64,000 bases of DNA from Vibrio algarum (GTDB taxonomy: Bacteria > Pseudomonadota > Gammaproteobacteria > Enterobacterales > Vibrionaceae). Shown here piece by piece: positions 52,890-61,387 of this stretch (position 1 is the first letter of the stretch; each line of letters begins with the position of its first letter). The notes under the pieces were generated by a model. It was not told the DNA's origin. It saw nothing but the letters and a program-made list of their open reading frames with translations, and ran no database searches. Position numbers and translations under genes: made by a program. The stretch covers positions 2,604,001-2,668,000 of the forward strand of contig NZ_JAQLOI010000001.1 in NCBI RefSeq assembly GCF_028204155.1, read 5' to 3'.

Positions 52890-54131
52890 TTACATCTTTT
52901 TAAAGATGAGCGAGCCGTTAGTTCCACCAAAACCAAATGAGTTACACAGAGCATACTCCATGTCCACTTTACGTGCGGTATGTGGTACTAAATCTAAATC
53001 ACACTCTTCGTCTGGATTATCTAAGTTAATCGTTGGCGGTACGATTTGATCGACCAACGCCATCGCAGTGATGATCGCTTCTACAGAACCCGCGGCGCCA
53101 AGCAAGTGGCCAGTCATCGATTTTGTCGATGAAACCAACACTTGTTTAGACCCTGCTTCACCCAAGGCGCGTTTGACACCTCGTAATTCAGCAACATCAC
53201 CAGCCGGTGTGGACGTGCCATGAGCATTGATATAACCGACCTGTTCGCCAGTAATACCTGCATCACGCATGGCCGCTTCCATTGCAAGGGCACCACCTGA
53301 TCCATCAGCACTTGGTGATGTCATATGATAGGCGTCGCCACTCATACCAAAACCAACCACTTCACAGTATATTTTCGCACCACGTGCTTTGGCGTGTTCG
53401 TACTCTTCTAATACCATCATGCCTGCACCATCACCAAGAACAAAACCGTCACGGTCTTTATCCCAAGGTCTAGAAGCCTTAGAAGGGTCATCATTACGAG
53501 TAGAGAGAGCTTTGGCTGCGCCAAAACCACCCATTCCGAGGGGAGTCGATGCTTTTTCAGCTCCACCTGCGACCATTGCTTCTGCATCGCCGTATGCAAT
53601 CATACGGGCGGCATGACCAATATTATGTAAGCCAGTAGTACAGGCTGTAGAGATAGCAATATTTGGACCGCGAAGCCTTCTCATGATAGAGAGGTTGCCT
53701 GCTATCATATTGACGATAGTCGAAGGTACAAAAAACGGGCTAATCTTTCTAGGCCCACGCTCAGTAAGCGCCTTATGACCAGATTCAATTAGACCAAGCC
53801 CACCAATACCAGAACCAATTGCAACGCCAATACGTGCTGCATTTTCTTCAGTAACAGTGAAACCTGAATCATCTAGCGCTTGTATACCTGCGGCGATGCC
53901 GTATTGGATGAATAAATCCATCTTACGAGCTTCTTTTTTTGACATATACTCTTCGCAGTTAAAGTCTTTGACTAAACCTGCAAAACGAGTTGTAAATTCG
54001 GATGTATCAAAGTGTTCGATATCTACGATACCACTTTGACCTGCTAGCAGAGCTTTCCATGATGATTCTACGGTGTTGCCTACCGGTGACAACATACCCA
54101 TGCCAGTGACAACTACACGACGCTTGGACAC
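52890..54131 (-). CDS. fabF: 3-oxoacyl-ACP synthase II
   Basis: FabF elongates acyl-ACP, including palmitoleoyl to cis-vaccenoyl, which adjusts membrane fluidity with temperature. The 413-residue thiolase-fold protein has the catalytic Cys-His-His triad in ISTACTTGLHNI (about residue 164), NAHGTSTPAGD and KSMTGHLLGAAG. The product of acpP, its carrier, is encoded 97 bases upstream. Confidence 0.97.
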   Translation of the reverse strand: MSKRRVVVTGMGMLSPVGNTVESSWKALLAGQSGIVDIEHFDTSEFTTRFAGLVKDFNCEEYMSKKEARKMDLFIQYGIAAGIQALDDSGFTVTEENAARIGVAIGSGIGGLGLIESGHKALTERGPRKISPFFVPSTIVNMIAGNLSIMRRLRGPNIAISTACTTGLHNIGHAARMIAYGDAEAMVAGGAEKASTPLGMGGFGAAKALSTRNDDPSKASRPWDKDRDGFVLGDGAGMMVLEEYEHAKARGAKIYCEVVGFGMSGDAYHMTSPSADGSGGALAMEAAMRDAGITGEQVGYINAHGTSTPAGDVAELRGVKRALGEAGSKQVLVSSTKSMTGHLLGAAGSVEAIITAMALVDQIVPPTINLDNPDEECDLDLVPHTARKVDMEYALCNSFGFGGTNGSLIFKKM

Positions 54132-54191
54132 GATACTTTTCTCCGGAATTGAATGAATGAATAGATGAGAAATTGAGAGTTTTTAGATAAA

Positions 54192-54219
54192 ACTCAGGCG
54201 GTCAAGGTTGACCGCCTGG
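54192..54219 (-). terminator. Hairpin between acpP and fabF
   Basis: CAGGCGGTCAA (54195-54205) and TTGACCGCCTG (54208-54218) are perfect 11-bp arms. The minus strand then reads GAGTTTTATC. It probably ends part of the abundant acpP transcripts, letting some reach fabF. Confidence 0.8.
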
Positions 54220-54228
54220 GAGAGAATA

Positions 54229-54462
54229 TTACTGAGCGCTGTTAACGTAGTCGATTGCAGCTTGAACAGTAGTAATTTTCTCAGCTTCTTCGTCTGGAAT
54301 CTCAGTATCGAATTCTTCTTCTAGAGCCATTACTAGCTCAACTGTATCCAAAGAATCAGCACCTAGATCGTCAACAAATGAAGCTTCGTTCTTAACTTCT
54401 GCTTCGTCCACACCTAGTTGTTCAATAATGATTTTCTTTACGCGTTCTTCGATGTTGCTCAT
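54229..54462 (-). CDS. acpP: Acyl carrier protein
   Basis: AcpP carries growing acyl chains during fatty acid and lipid A synthesis. The 77-residue acidic four-helix protein has the phosphopantetheine serine in GADSLDTVELVM (about residue 37). The sequence is nearly the enterobacterial one. About 165 bases to fabG leave room for its own promoter. Confidence 0.99.
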   Translation of the reverse strand: MSNIEERVKKIIIEQLGVDEAEVKNEASFVDDLGADSLDTVELVMALEEEFDTEIPDEEAEKITTVQAAIDYVNSAQ

Positions 54463-54629
54463 TTTTTCTTTTCCTTTACAGACTTCGCGTTATGCGATGT
54501 TTTCCGTAGTTTATTCAAACTTTTAAAAGTTGCAAGAGTGTGATCGCTGGTCAAACCACAATTTTTACGATTTTGACCGAAAATTCATACATTTTTGACT
54601 TAAATCATGCACAAAACATAGTACAAAAT

Positions 54630-55367
54630 TTAAACCATGTACATTCCACCGTTCACATGAAGTGTTTCACCAGTGATATATGCCGCATCTGGAGAAGCTA
54701 AAAATGCTACCGCTGCTGCAATTTCACGTGGGTCACCTAAGCGTCCCGCAGGTACCTGAGATAGTGTAGCAGCACGCTGCTCATCATTCAGTGCTTTTGT
54801 CATGTCCGTTTCTATAAAACCGGGTGCAACAGTATTAACCGTTACACCACGTGAGCCAACTTCACGTGCCATAGACTTAGTAAAACCAATTACGCCAGCT
54901 TTCGCCGCAGCATAGTTAGCTTGACCTGCGTTACCCATAGTTCCGACAACAGAACCAACATTAATAATACGTCCATTACGTTTTTTCATCATGCCGCGCA
55001 ATACTGCTTTAGACAATCTGAAAATAGACGTAAGGTTAGTATCCATGATATCCGTCCATTCGTCATCTTTCATACGCATCAATAGATTATCACGAGTAAT
55101 ACCAGCATTGTTAACTAAAATATCTAAACTGCCAAATTCTGTCGTGATCGTTTTGATAACATCTACGACCGAATCTGGTTCAGTGACATTAAGCGCAAGA
55201 CCTTTACCCTTTTCGCCTAGGTATTCACTAATAGCAACCGCACCACTTTCGCTTGTTGCTGTACCAATGACTGTAGCACCGCGCTCCACAAGAAGTTCTG
55301 CGATCGCACGTCCAATACCACGGCTTGCACCAGTAACTAGTGCTATTTTGCCTTCTAGGTTTTTCAT
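54630..55367 (-). CDS. fabG: 3-oxoacyl-ACP reductase
   Basis: FabG reduces 3-ketoacyl-ACP with NADPH in each elongation cycle. The 245-residue SDR has the cofactor motif TGASRGIGRAIAE (about residues 12-24), NNAGITRDNLLMRM, and catalytic residues in INVGSVVG and YAAAKAG. It lies between fabD and acpP in the conserved fab cluster. Confidence 0.98.
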   Translation of the reverse strand: MKNLEGKIALVTGASRGIGRAIAELLVERGATVIGTATSESGAVAISEYLGEKGKGLALNVTEPDSVVDVIKTITTEFGSLDILVNNAGITRDNLLMRMKDDEWTDIMDTNLTSIFRLSKAVLRGMMKKRNGRIINVGSVVGTMGNAGQANYAAAKAGVIGFTKSMAREVGSRGVTVNTVAPGFIETDMTKALNDEQRAATLSQVPAGRLGDPREIAAAVAFLASPDAAYITGETLHVNGGMYMV

Positions 55368-55382
55368 TTACTATCTCTCTTA

Positions 55383-56306
55383 TTACTTAACCGCTTCCAA
55401 AGAAGCAGAGTCATTTACTGCCGCTGCGGTAAGTGTTTTTACAATTCTTTTTGTTAAGCCCGTTAAAACTTTGCCTGGGCCAAGCTCATACAATTTTTCA
55501 ACACCGTCATCACTCATCTTTTGTACGCACTCAGTCCAACGAACTGGGCTATGAAGTTGACGCACAAGTGCTTGTTTGATCTTTTCTGGATCGGACTCGG
55601 CAATAACATCGACATTGTTAATCACAGGTATAACTGGTGTATTAAATTCAATATCTTTTAACGCTATCTCTAGCTTATCCGCTGCAGGTTGCATTAATGC
55701 ACAGTGAGACGGAACGGAAACAGGCAGTGGTAATGCTCTCTTTGCGCCCGCTTCTTTACAAAGTACACCTGCTCTTTCGACTGCGGCTTTATTACCTGCA
55801 ATCACAACCTGACCTGGAGAGTTGAAGTTAACTGGAGAAACCACTTCACCTTGTGCCGCTTCTTCACACGCTTTTGCGATCGACTCGTCATCTAGACCAA
55901 TTATCGCGTACATGGCGCCAACACCTGCAGGAACGGCTTCTTGCATTAATTGACCACGGAGCTCAACCAGCTTAATCGCTTGCTGAAAATCAATTACACC
56001 TGCGCAGACAAGTGCTGAATACTCACCTAAACTGTGTCCTGCTAAGTTAGCAGGTTGTTCCATGCCCTGCTCTTGCCATACGTGCCAAATAGCGACAGAG
56101 GTTGCGAGTAGCGCAGGTTGTGTACGAAAAGTCTGGTTTAGGTCTTCTGCAGGCCCAGATTGAACCAAAGCCCACAAGTCATAACCCAAGGCTTCGGAAG
56201 CCTGAGCAAATGTCTGTTTTACGACATCAAATTGTTCGCCAAGCTCGGCTAACATGCCAACAACTTGAGAACCCTGACCTGGAAATACGATAGCAAATTT
56301 GCTCAT
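55383..56306 (-). CDS. fabD: Malonyl-CoA:ACP transacylase
   Basis: FabD moves malonyl groups from CoA to ACP. The 307-residue protein has FPGQGSQVVGM at its start, the nucleophile serine in AGHSLGEYSAL (about residue 92), and the catalytic histidine in PVSVPSHCALM (about 201). It is 15 bases from fabG. Confidence 0.98.
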   Translation of the reverse strand: MSKFAIVFPGQGSQVVGMLAELGEQFDVVKQTFAQASEALGYDLWALVQSGPAEDLNQTFRTQPALLATSVAIWHVWQEQGMEQPANLAGHSLGEYSALVCAGVIDFQQAIKLVELRGQLMQEAVPAGVGAMYAIIGLDDESIAKACEEAAQGEVVSPVNFNSPGQVVIAGNKAAVERAGVLCKEAGAKRALPLPVSVPSHCALMQPAADKLEIALKDIEFNTPVIPVINNVDVIAESDPEKIKQALVRQLHSPVRWTECVQKMSDDGVEKLYELGPGKVLTGLTKRIVKTLTAAAVNDSASLEAVK

Positions 56307-56375
56307 AGTTATTTTCCCTTAAGCAATGCATTAATAATTGAAATAGATGGGACAACTCCCAACTACAGAATCTAT

Positions 56376-57356
56376 TTAAAACTTGATGAGCGCAGAGCCC
56401 CAAGTAAAACCACCACCAAACGCTTCTAGCAAGATAACTTGCCCACGTTGAATTCGACCATCGCGTACAGCTTCATCTAATGCCGTAGGTACCGTGGCAG
56501 CGGAAGTATTGCCATGGCGATCAAGCGTAATAACCACTTGCTCCAATGGCAAAGACAGTTTTTTAGCCGTTGCGGATATGATTCTTAGGTTTGCTTGATG
56601 AGGTACTAGCCAATCAAGCTCGGATTTATCCATACCGTTCGCCTTTAACGTCTCTTTGACTAAACGCGAAAGTTGAGTAACCGCAACTTTAAACACTTCA
56701 TTACCAGCCATATGGAGCCAGCTATTGATGTCGTCTGTATGAACAAAATCACTTTCACTCGCATTTTTTCGGCCTGGATATTTAAGGCTTAGCAAATCAC
56801 CAAAACGCCCGTCCGCATTGATATGCGTAGAAAGAATTCCTTGCTCTTCGCTTGCTCCAACCACCACAGCACCAGCTGCGTCACCAAATAAAATGATGGT
56901 TCCACGGTCAGAAGGATCACATGTTTTAGATAGAGTATCAGCCCCAACCACTAACACGTTTTTACACATACCGGTTTTAATATGCTGATCAGCGACAGAG
57001 AGTGCATAGACAAACCCTGAACAAGCCGCTGCCATATCAAAAGCAGGGCAGTGTTTAATACCTAATTTAGCTTGGACCTGACACGCCGCTGATGGGAAGG
57101 CATGTGAACCACTGGTCGTCGCGACGATGATCATATCGATATCATTCTTGTCTATACCCGCCATATCGATTGCGTTCTGAGAAGCTATCGTTGCCATATC
57201 AGCTACGGTTTCATCTGGCGCAGAAATACGACGTTCGCGTATTCCTGTTCTTGTTACGATCCACTCATCGCTGGTATTTACCATTTTTTCTAGGTCTGCG
57301 TTTGTGCGCACCTCAGATGGCAGATAACTGCCCGTACCTAATATTTTACTGTACAT
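56376..57356 (-). CDS. fabH: 3-oxoacyl-ACP synthase III
   Basis: FabH starts fatty acid synthesis by condensing acetyl-CoA with malonyl-ACP. The 326-residue protein has the Cys-His-Asn triad in AAACSGFVYALS (about residue 113), LVPHQANLRI and DRHGNTSAATVP. The insertion KYPGRKNASESDFVHTDDIN near residue 195 makes it slightly longer than the E. coli enzyme. It is five bases from plsX. Confidence 0.97.
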   Translation of the reverse strand: MYSKILGTGSYLPSEVRTNADLEKMVNTSDEWIVTRTGIRERRISAPDETVADMATIASQNAIDMAGIDKNDIDMIIVATTSGSHAFPSAACQVQAKLGIKHCPAFDMAAACSGFVYALSVADQHIKTGMCKNVLVVGADTLSKTCDPSDRGTIILFGDAAGAVVVGASEEQGILSTHINADGRFGDLLSLKYPGRKNASESDFVHTDDINSWLHMAGNEVFKVAVTQLSRLVKETLKANGMDKSELDWLVPHQANLRIISATAKKLSLPLEQVVITLDRHGNTSAATVPTALDEAVRDGRIQRGQVILLEAFGGGFTWGSALIKF

Positions 57357-57361
57357 ATAGA

Positions 57362-58402
57362 CTAATAATGCCTCTCGAGTAAAACCGCTTCTAAGCGGTC
57401 ACTAATACGACTTGGTACTTGTTGCTTAACTTCGTGTACTGCTTCACCAATTGCATTGATAATAGCAGCCACATCAGCACTTCCATGACTCTTTATCACA
57501 ATACCGCGCAATCCTAACAAACTTGCGCCGTTATACTGGTCGGGGTTCAACTGTTTTATTTCTTCTATTAGTCCAGAAAATAACTTTCTGGCAATCCAAC
57601 CCTTTAAATTTGATGTTGTCATGTGCTCTTTAAGTTTACCAATAAAAAGATGTGCAACACCCTCAGTCGCCTTTAAACAGACATTACCGACAAATCCATC
57701 GCACACGACAACATCTGCAGCATCATGAAGTAACTGATTCCCTTCAATGTACCCGCTAAAATTAACCGATTTAGTTTGGCTAAGCATTTCAGCGCACCTT
57801 TTAACTAAATCATTTCCTTTAATCTCTTCTTCACCAATATTGAGTATAGCCACTCGTGGTGGTCTATCTAAATGCACTTCCGCTAGTGCCCCACCCATTA
57901 CTGCAAATTGGAACAAGGTGTCCGCGTCAACCGACACATTTGCCCCAAGGTCTAACAACCACGTTTTGTTACCTAATGCGGTTGGAAGAGCTGTCACTAA
58001 AGCCGGTCTCTCAATGCCAGGTAATAATTTGAGTCTAAATCGAGACAGTGCCATTAAAGCACCGGTATTACCGCCACTTAAACAGGCGTCAGCGTCGCCG
58101 TCAGCAACCGCATCGATTGCGATACGCATCGAGGTGCCAGCACTGTTTCTTAAAGCAAGGGACGGTTTTTCAGAATTAGATATAACTCGTTCACTATGAG
58201 AAATAGTTAAACGATTATTAATTGATTGGTCTTCTAATGCATACCCAAGCCGAGATAGCTCAGATGTGATCATAGGTTGATCACCGACTAGAATCACTTT
58301 TAGCTCTGGGAAATGCGACAGTGCCTGCACGACGGCAGGCACTGTTACGCGAGGACCAAAATCCCCGCCCATTGCATCAAGTGCAACGGTAATAGCTTTC
58401 AA
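57362..58402 (-). CDS. plsX: Phosphate acyltransferase PlsX
   Basis: PlsX makes acyl-phosphate from acyl-ACP, the donor for PlsY in phospholipid synthesis. The 346-residue protein begins ITVALDAMGGDFGP and includes SGGNTGALMALSRF and the CDGFVGNVCLKATEG signature. It lies nine bases after rpmF. The linked rpmF-plsX-fabH order ties ribosome and membrane synthesis. Confidence 0.97.
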   Translation of the reverse strand: MKAITVALDAMGGDFGPRVTVPAVVQALSHFPELKVILVGDQPMITSELSRLGYALEDQSINNRLTISHSERVISNSEKPSLALRNSAGTSMRIAIDAVADGDADACLSGGNTGALMALSRFRLKLLPGIERPALVTALPTALGNKTWLLDLGANVSVDADTLFQFAVMGGALAEVHLDRPPRVAILNIGEEEIKGNDLVKRCAEMLSQTKSVNFSGYIEGNQLLHDAADVVVCDGFVGNVCLKATEGVAHLFIGKLKEHMTTSNLKGWIARKLFSGLIEEIKQLNPDQYNGASLLGLRGIVIKSHGSADVAAIINAIGEAVHEVKQQVPSRISDRLEAVLLERHY

Positions 58403-58411
58403 AGGTCAACC

Positions 58412-58582
58412 TTACTTGTTGATAACCTTTTTGCCACGGTAGTAACCGTCAACAGTCACGTTGTGACGTAGGTGAGTTTCACCTGAAGTTGCGTCTACAG
58501 AAAGTGCAGCTGTAGTTAGCGCATCGTGTGAACGACGCATGCCACGCATTGAACGTGATTTTTTGCTCTTTTGTACGGCCAT
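58412..58582 (-). CDS. rpmF: 50S ribosomal protein L32
   Basis: This 56-residue basic protein starts MAVQKSKKSRSMRGMRRSHD, the canonical L32 start, and continues to GYYRGKKVINK. It is too short for many ORF scans. Zinc cysteines are absent, as usual in gammaproteobacteria. It lies between yceD and plsX. Confidence 0.97.
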   Translation of the reverse strand: MAVQKSKKSRSMRGMRRSHDALTTAALSVDATSGETHLRHNVTVDGYYRGKKVINK

Positions 58583-58612
58583 GGACCCTACTCCTTTGTC
58601 TATACTTAAAGT

Positions 58613-59137
58613 TTATCGCTTTAAGCTCTTTAAAACATCAAATGGATTCGGTTTATCTTCTTCAACTTCTTTCGGAAGTTCACCAAACACCAAGTTATCT
58701 GAATTAACGCTACAATCCGCTTCATCGTGCATTGCCACTTGAGGCAAACCAAGAATGAACTCGTCTTCAACTAGTTGTATGAGATCGACCTCACCATACT
58801 CGTTCCGATCTACCAAATCGTACTCTTCTGGTGCGTCCACTTCACTTTCATCACTGCGTACAGGGGTGTAGGTGAATTGCACTTCGCACTCATGTGCGAA
58901 AATCTCGTTACAACGCTGACACTCTAAATCGACTTCCACGTTAGCTTTACCAGAGATAACGGTTAATCGTTGTTCATCTATCTCAAAGGACAATGAGACT
59001 TCTGCGTCGCGTTTTACGCCTGCGGTCGTCTCAGCTAAGCGCTTGAATAAACTAGGTTGGATGACACCATCGTAATCTAGTCTTTTCTGTGCAGCTTTTG
59101 CCGGATCTACCGTGCGTGGAATTTTTACCTTTTGCAT
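58613..59137 (-). CDS. yceD: YceD/DUF177 protein (23S rRNA accumulation protein)
   Basis: YceD proteins are needed for proper 23S rRNA accumulation in some bacteria and are always linked to rpmF. The 174-residue protein has the DUF177 signature VDLECQRCNEIFAHECEV and an acidic C-terminal half with ILGLPQVAMHDEADC. It is 30 bases upstream of rpmF and is the first gene of the cluster, so the operon promoter lies at 59138-59252. Confidence 0.93.
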   Translation of the reverse strand: MQKVKIPRTVDPAKAAQKRLDYDGVIQPSLFKRLAETTAGVKRDAEVSLSFEIDEQRLTVISGKANVEVDLECQRCNEIFAHECEVQFTYTPVRSDESEVDAPEEYDLVDRNEYGEVDLIQLVEDEFILGLPQVAMHDEADCSVNSDNLVFGELPKEVEEDKPNPFDVLKSLKR

Positions 59138-59252
59138 AGGGCGCGAATAATATATTTCTAATCGCCTTGAGTCAAAGGAAAAGTGAAAAAGTTACGCTTT
59201 TTTTAATTATCGTTTATCCTGTTGCTATTCTCTGTTCTACAAGACTTTTTCT

Positions 59253-59840
59253 ATGACTGAATTTGACCTGATCTTGGCCTCCACCTCGCCGTTTCGAAAA
59301 ACCATTTTAGAAAAAATTCAGTTACCTTTTACACAGGCGAACCCGAATTGTGATGAAACCCCATTAGAAGATGAAACACCTGAAAAATTGGTAATGAGGT
59401 TAGCTACAAACAAAGCGAAAAGCTGCCAAATCAACGGGCATGCGCTTATTATTGGCTCTGATCAGGTTTGTGTAATAAACGGTAGAATTATAGGTAAACC
59501 CCATACTACCGAAAAGGCAATTGAGCAGCTTACCGCAGCCAGTGGTCAGTGCATCACTTTTTATACCGGTCTAGCGATACATAATACTAAAACCAACACC
59601 AGCGATGTGGCGTTAGATATATTCAAGGTTCACTTCCGTAAACTCAGTCAAGGTCAGATTAAAGATTATGTACAGCGAGAACAGCCACTAAACTGTGCTG
59701 GTAGTTTCAAGAGTGAAGGCTTAGGTATTGCGTTATTTGATAGGTTAGAAGGGAAAGACCCGAACAGTTTGATCGGGCTTCCATTGATTACCTTGATAGA
59801 TATGCTTAAAAAGCAAGGCATCTCTGTTTTAGGTGCGTAA
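59253..59840 (+). CDS. maf: Maf-family nucleotide pyrophosphatase, YceF type
   Basis: Maf proteins remove unusual nucleotides from the pool; the YceF branch prefers 7-methyl-GTP. The 195-residue protein has LASTSPFRKTILEKIQLPF at its start and the active-site region IIGSDQVCVINGRIIGKP. Its last 12 bases overlap the end of convergent rluC. Divergent from yceD, as in E. coli. Confidence 0.93.
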   Translation: MTEFDLILASTSPFRKTILEKIQLPFTQANPNCDETPLEDETPEKLVMRLATNKAKSCQINGHALIIGSDQVCVINGRIIGKPHTTEKAIEQLTAASGQCITFYTGLAIHNTKTNTSDVALDIFKVHFRKLSQGQIKDYVQREQPLNCAGSFKSEGLGIALFDRLEGKDPNSLIGLPLITLIDMLKKQGISVLGA

Positions 59841-60770
59841 TTTCTGAAGAACTTTTTCGAGTTTGGCTTCCATCGGCGCAGAAATATCCATTTTTTCTTC
59901 TGTCGCCGGATGAGCAAACTTAATATTGGCGGCATGCAGAAATAGCCGATCTAACCCTACTTTTCCGGTATAGGCGTCGAAACGTCTATCACCATAACGG
60001 TCGTCCCATGCAATGGGGTGACCAGTATATTGAGTATGAACACGTATTTGATGCGTTCGCCCAGTGATAGGGCTCGCTTGAATTAAAGTGGCATCAACAA
60101 ATTTTTCTATTATTTTAAAACGTGTTTCAGACGCTTTACCATTGGGATTAACACGCACAATACTATTTACTTCATTCTTAAGTAATGGGGCATTTACTAC
60201 GCGGCAGCTTGACTTCCATTGACCTAAAACAAGCGCAAAGTAATATTTCTGCACGGTTTTCTCACGGAACTGGGCCTGCAAATGGCGCAATGCTGAACGT
60301 TTTTTAGCTACTAGCAATATTCCAGAAGTGTCCCTATCTATTCTGTGAACTAATTCCAGAAAACGGGCCTCTGGACGTAACGCCCTTAGTGCTTCTATCG
60401 CACCAAATTTTAATCCACTACCCCCGTGAACAGCGGTTCCCGAAGGCTTATTTAAGATGAGCATATGATCATCTTCATAAATAATGCAGCTTTCTAACTC
60501 TGCCACTTTATTAAGCTTAGTATTAGGAACTTCTTTTTGTTCCGTTTCTTCTAACTTCACAGGTGGGACACGGACAATATCACCAGCCTGCAATTTATAC
60601 TCAGCCTTGATACGTTTTTTGTTTACGCGCACTTCGCCCTTTCGGATGATTCGATAAATCAAACTCTTAGGCACATTTTTAAGTTGGTTCCGCATAAAGT
60701 TATCTATGCGTTGTCCTGCCATATCGGTATCGATATCGACATATTGGACTTTAGTTTTAATCTCATTCAT
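59829..60770 (-). CDS. rluC: 23S rRNA pseudouridine synthase (955/2504/2580)
   Basis: RluC isomerises three uridines of 23S rRNA. From the ATG at 60770 (MNEIKTKVQYVDIDTDMAG) it has 313 residues; the frame also opens seven codons upstream. An N-terminal S4 domain (about residues 16-75) binds RNA, and the catalytic aspartate is in VHRIDRDTSGILLVAK. It is divergent from rne, the conserved vibrio/enterobacterial pair. Confidence 0.95.
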   Translation of the reverse strand: MNEIKTKVQYVDIDTDMAGQRIDNFMRNQLKNVPKSLIYRIIRKGEVRVNKKRIKAEYKLQAGDIVRVPPVKLEETEQKEVPNTKLNKVAELESCIIYEDDHMLILNKPSGTAVHGGSGLKFGAIEALRALRPEARFLELVHRIDRDTSGILLVAKKRSALRHLQAQFREKTVQKYYFALVLGQWKSSCRVVNAPLLKNEVNSIVRVNPNGKASETRFKIIEKFVDATLIQASPITGRTHQIRVHTQYTGHPIAWDDRYGDRRFDAYTGKVGLDRLFLHAANIKFAHPATEEKMDISAPMEAKLEKVLQKLRT

Positions 60771-61011
60771 GTCGCGCATTCTACCACCCAAATCACGTTT
60801 TTATCACTCTTTAGTTATTTCTTACAATCTAACCTCTGATATCTAACGAAAAACGAGGGGGTAGTCTTGTGATTATTACCTGTGCATAAATATTGGGATT
60901 AAAATTGGACAAAATTAATACAACTCAAACTAAAGTCATATTTATCAATAAGATAGGCTTTAGCTGTTTTTGAACTATTTTAAATTTTTTGCCTGTTTAT
61001 AACAAAGCAGA

Positions 61012-61040
61012 TTGCTGTATTTTAACGGCACTGCTATAGT
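61012..61040 (+). promoter_or_regulatory. Probable sigma-70 promoter of rne
   Basis: TTGCTG (61012-61017) and TATAGT (61035-61040) are 17 bases apart. Transcription would start near 61047, giving a leader of about 340 nt, close to the roughly 360 nt of E. coli rne. Confidence 0.65.
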
Positions 61041-61046
61041 TCACAC

Positions 61047-61387
61047 CTGTAATGGGTAATTTGGATGCAATTCGCATTTTTCTCATTATCCAACAGCAAA
61101 AAAGCTAAATGAGTAGAAGAGCCTTATTATTCGATGCAGCGTATGGCGTAAGACGTTGAGAATAAAGCTTACTTGTCGCTCTACTCATCGTTCACTGATG
61201 TTGAGTATTTACCACCAAAGTTGTGGATCAGGAGCTATTTAATTAGTTCCTGATGACTGGAGTGTCCGAGAGCATCCCTTCCAGCCGTGAGGCTGCACTT
61301 ATAAAGTCATGGGATCTGACACCATCGGTATCGAAGCCAAGCGGCATGTGTAATTAAAATAAAGAAACATCAACGAGAAAATAAAAA
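61047..61387 (+). ncRNA. Structured rne 5' leader (RNase E autoregulatory element)
   Basis: The leader contains a long stem-loop closed by ATGAGTAGA (61109-61117) and TCTACTCAT (61180-61188) with an inner stem TTATTC/GAATAA (61127-61132, 61160-61165). A second hairpin, CAGGAGCTA/TAGTTCCTG, lies at about 61229-61252, and smaller CTGGA/TCCAG and AGCC/GGCT stems follow. RNase E senses its own level through such a leader in E. coli. The rest of 60771-61046 is AT-rich promoter DNA with nothing else seen. Confidence 0.7.

Noticed and set aside
54991..55554. 187-codon plus-strand frame opposite fabG and fabD
   Set aside because: Antisense to two conserved essential genes; no ribosome site or known family.
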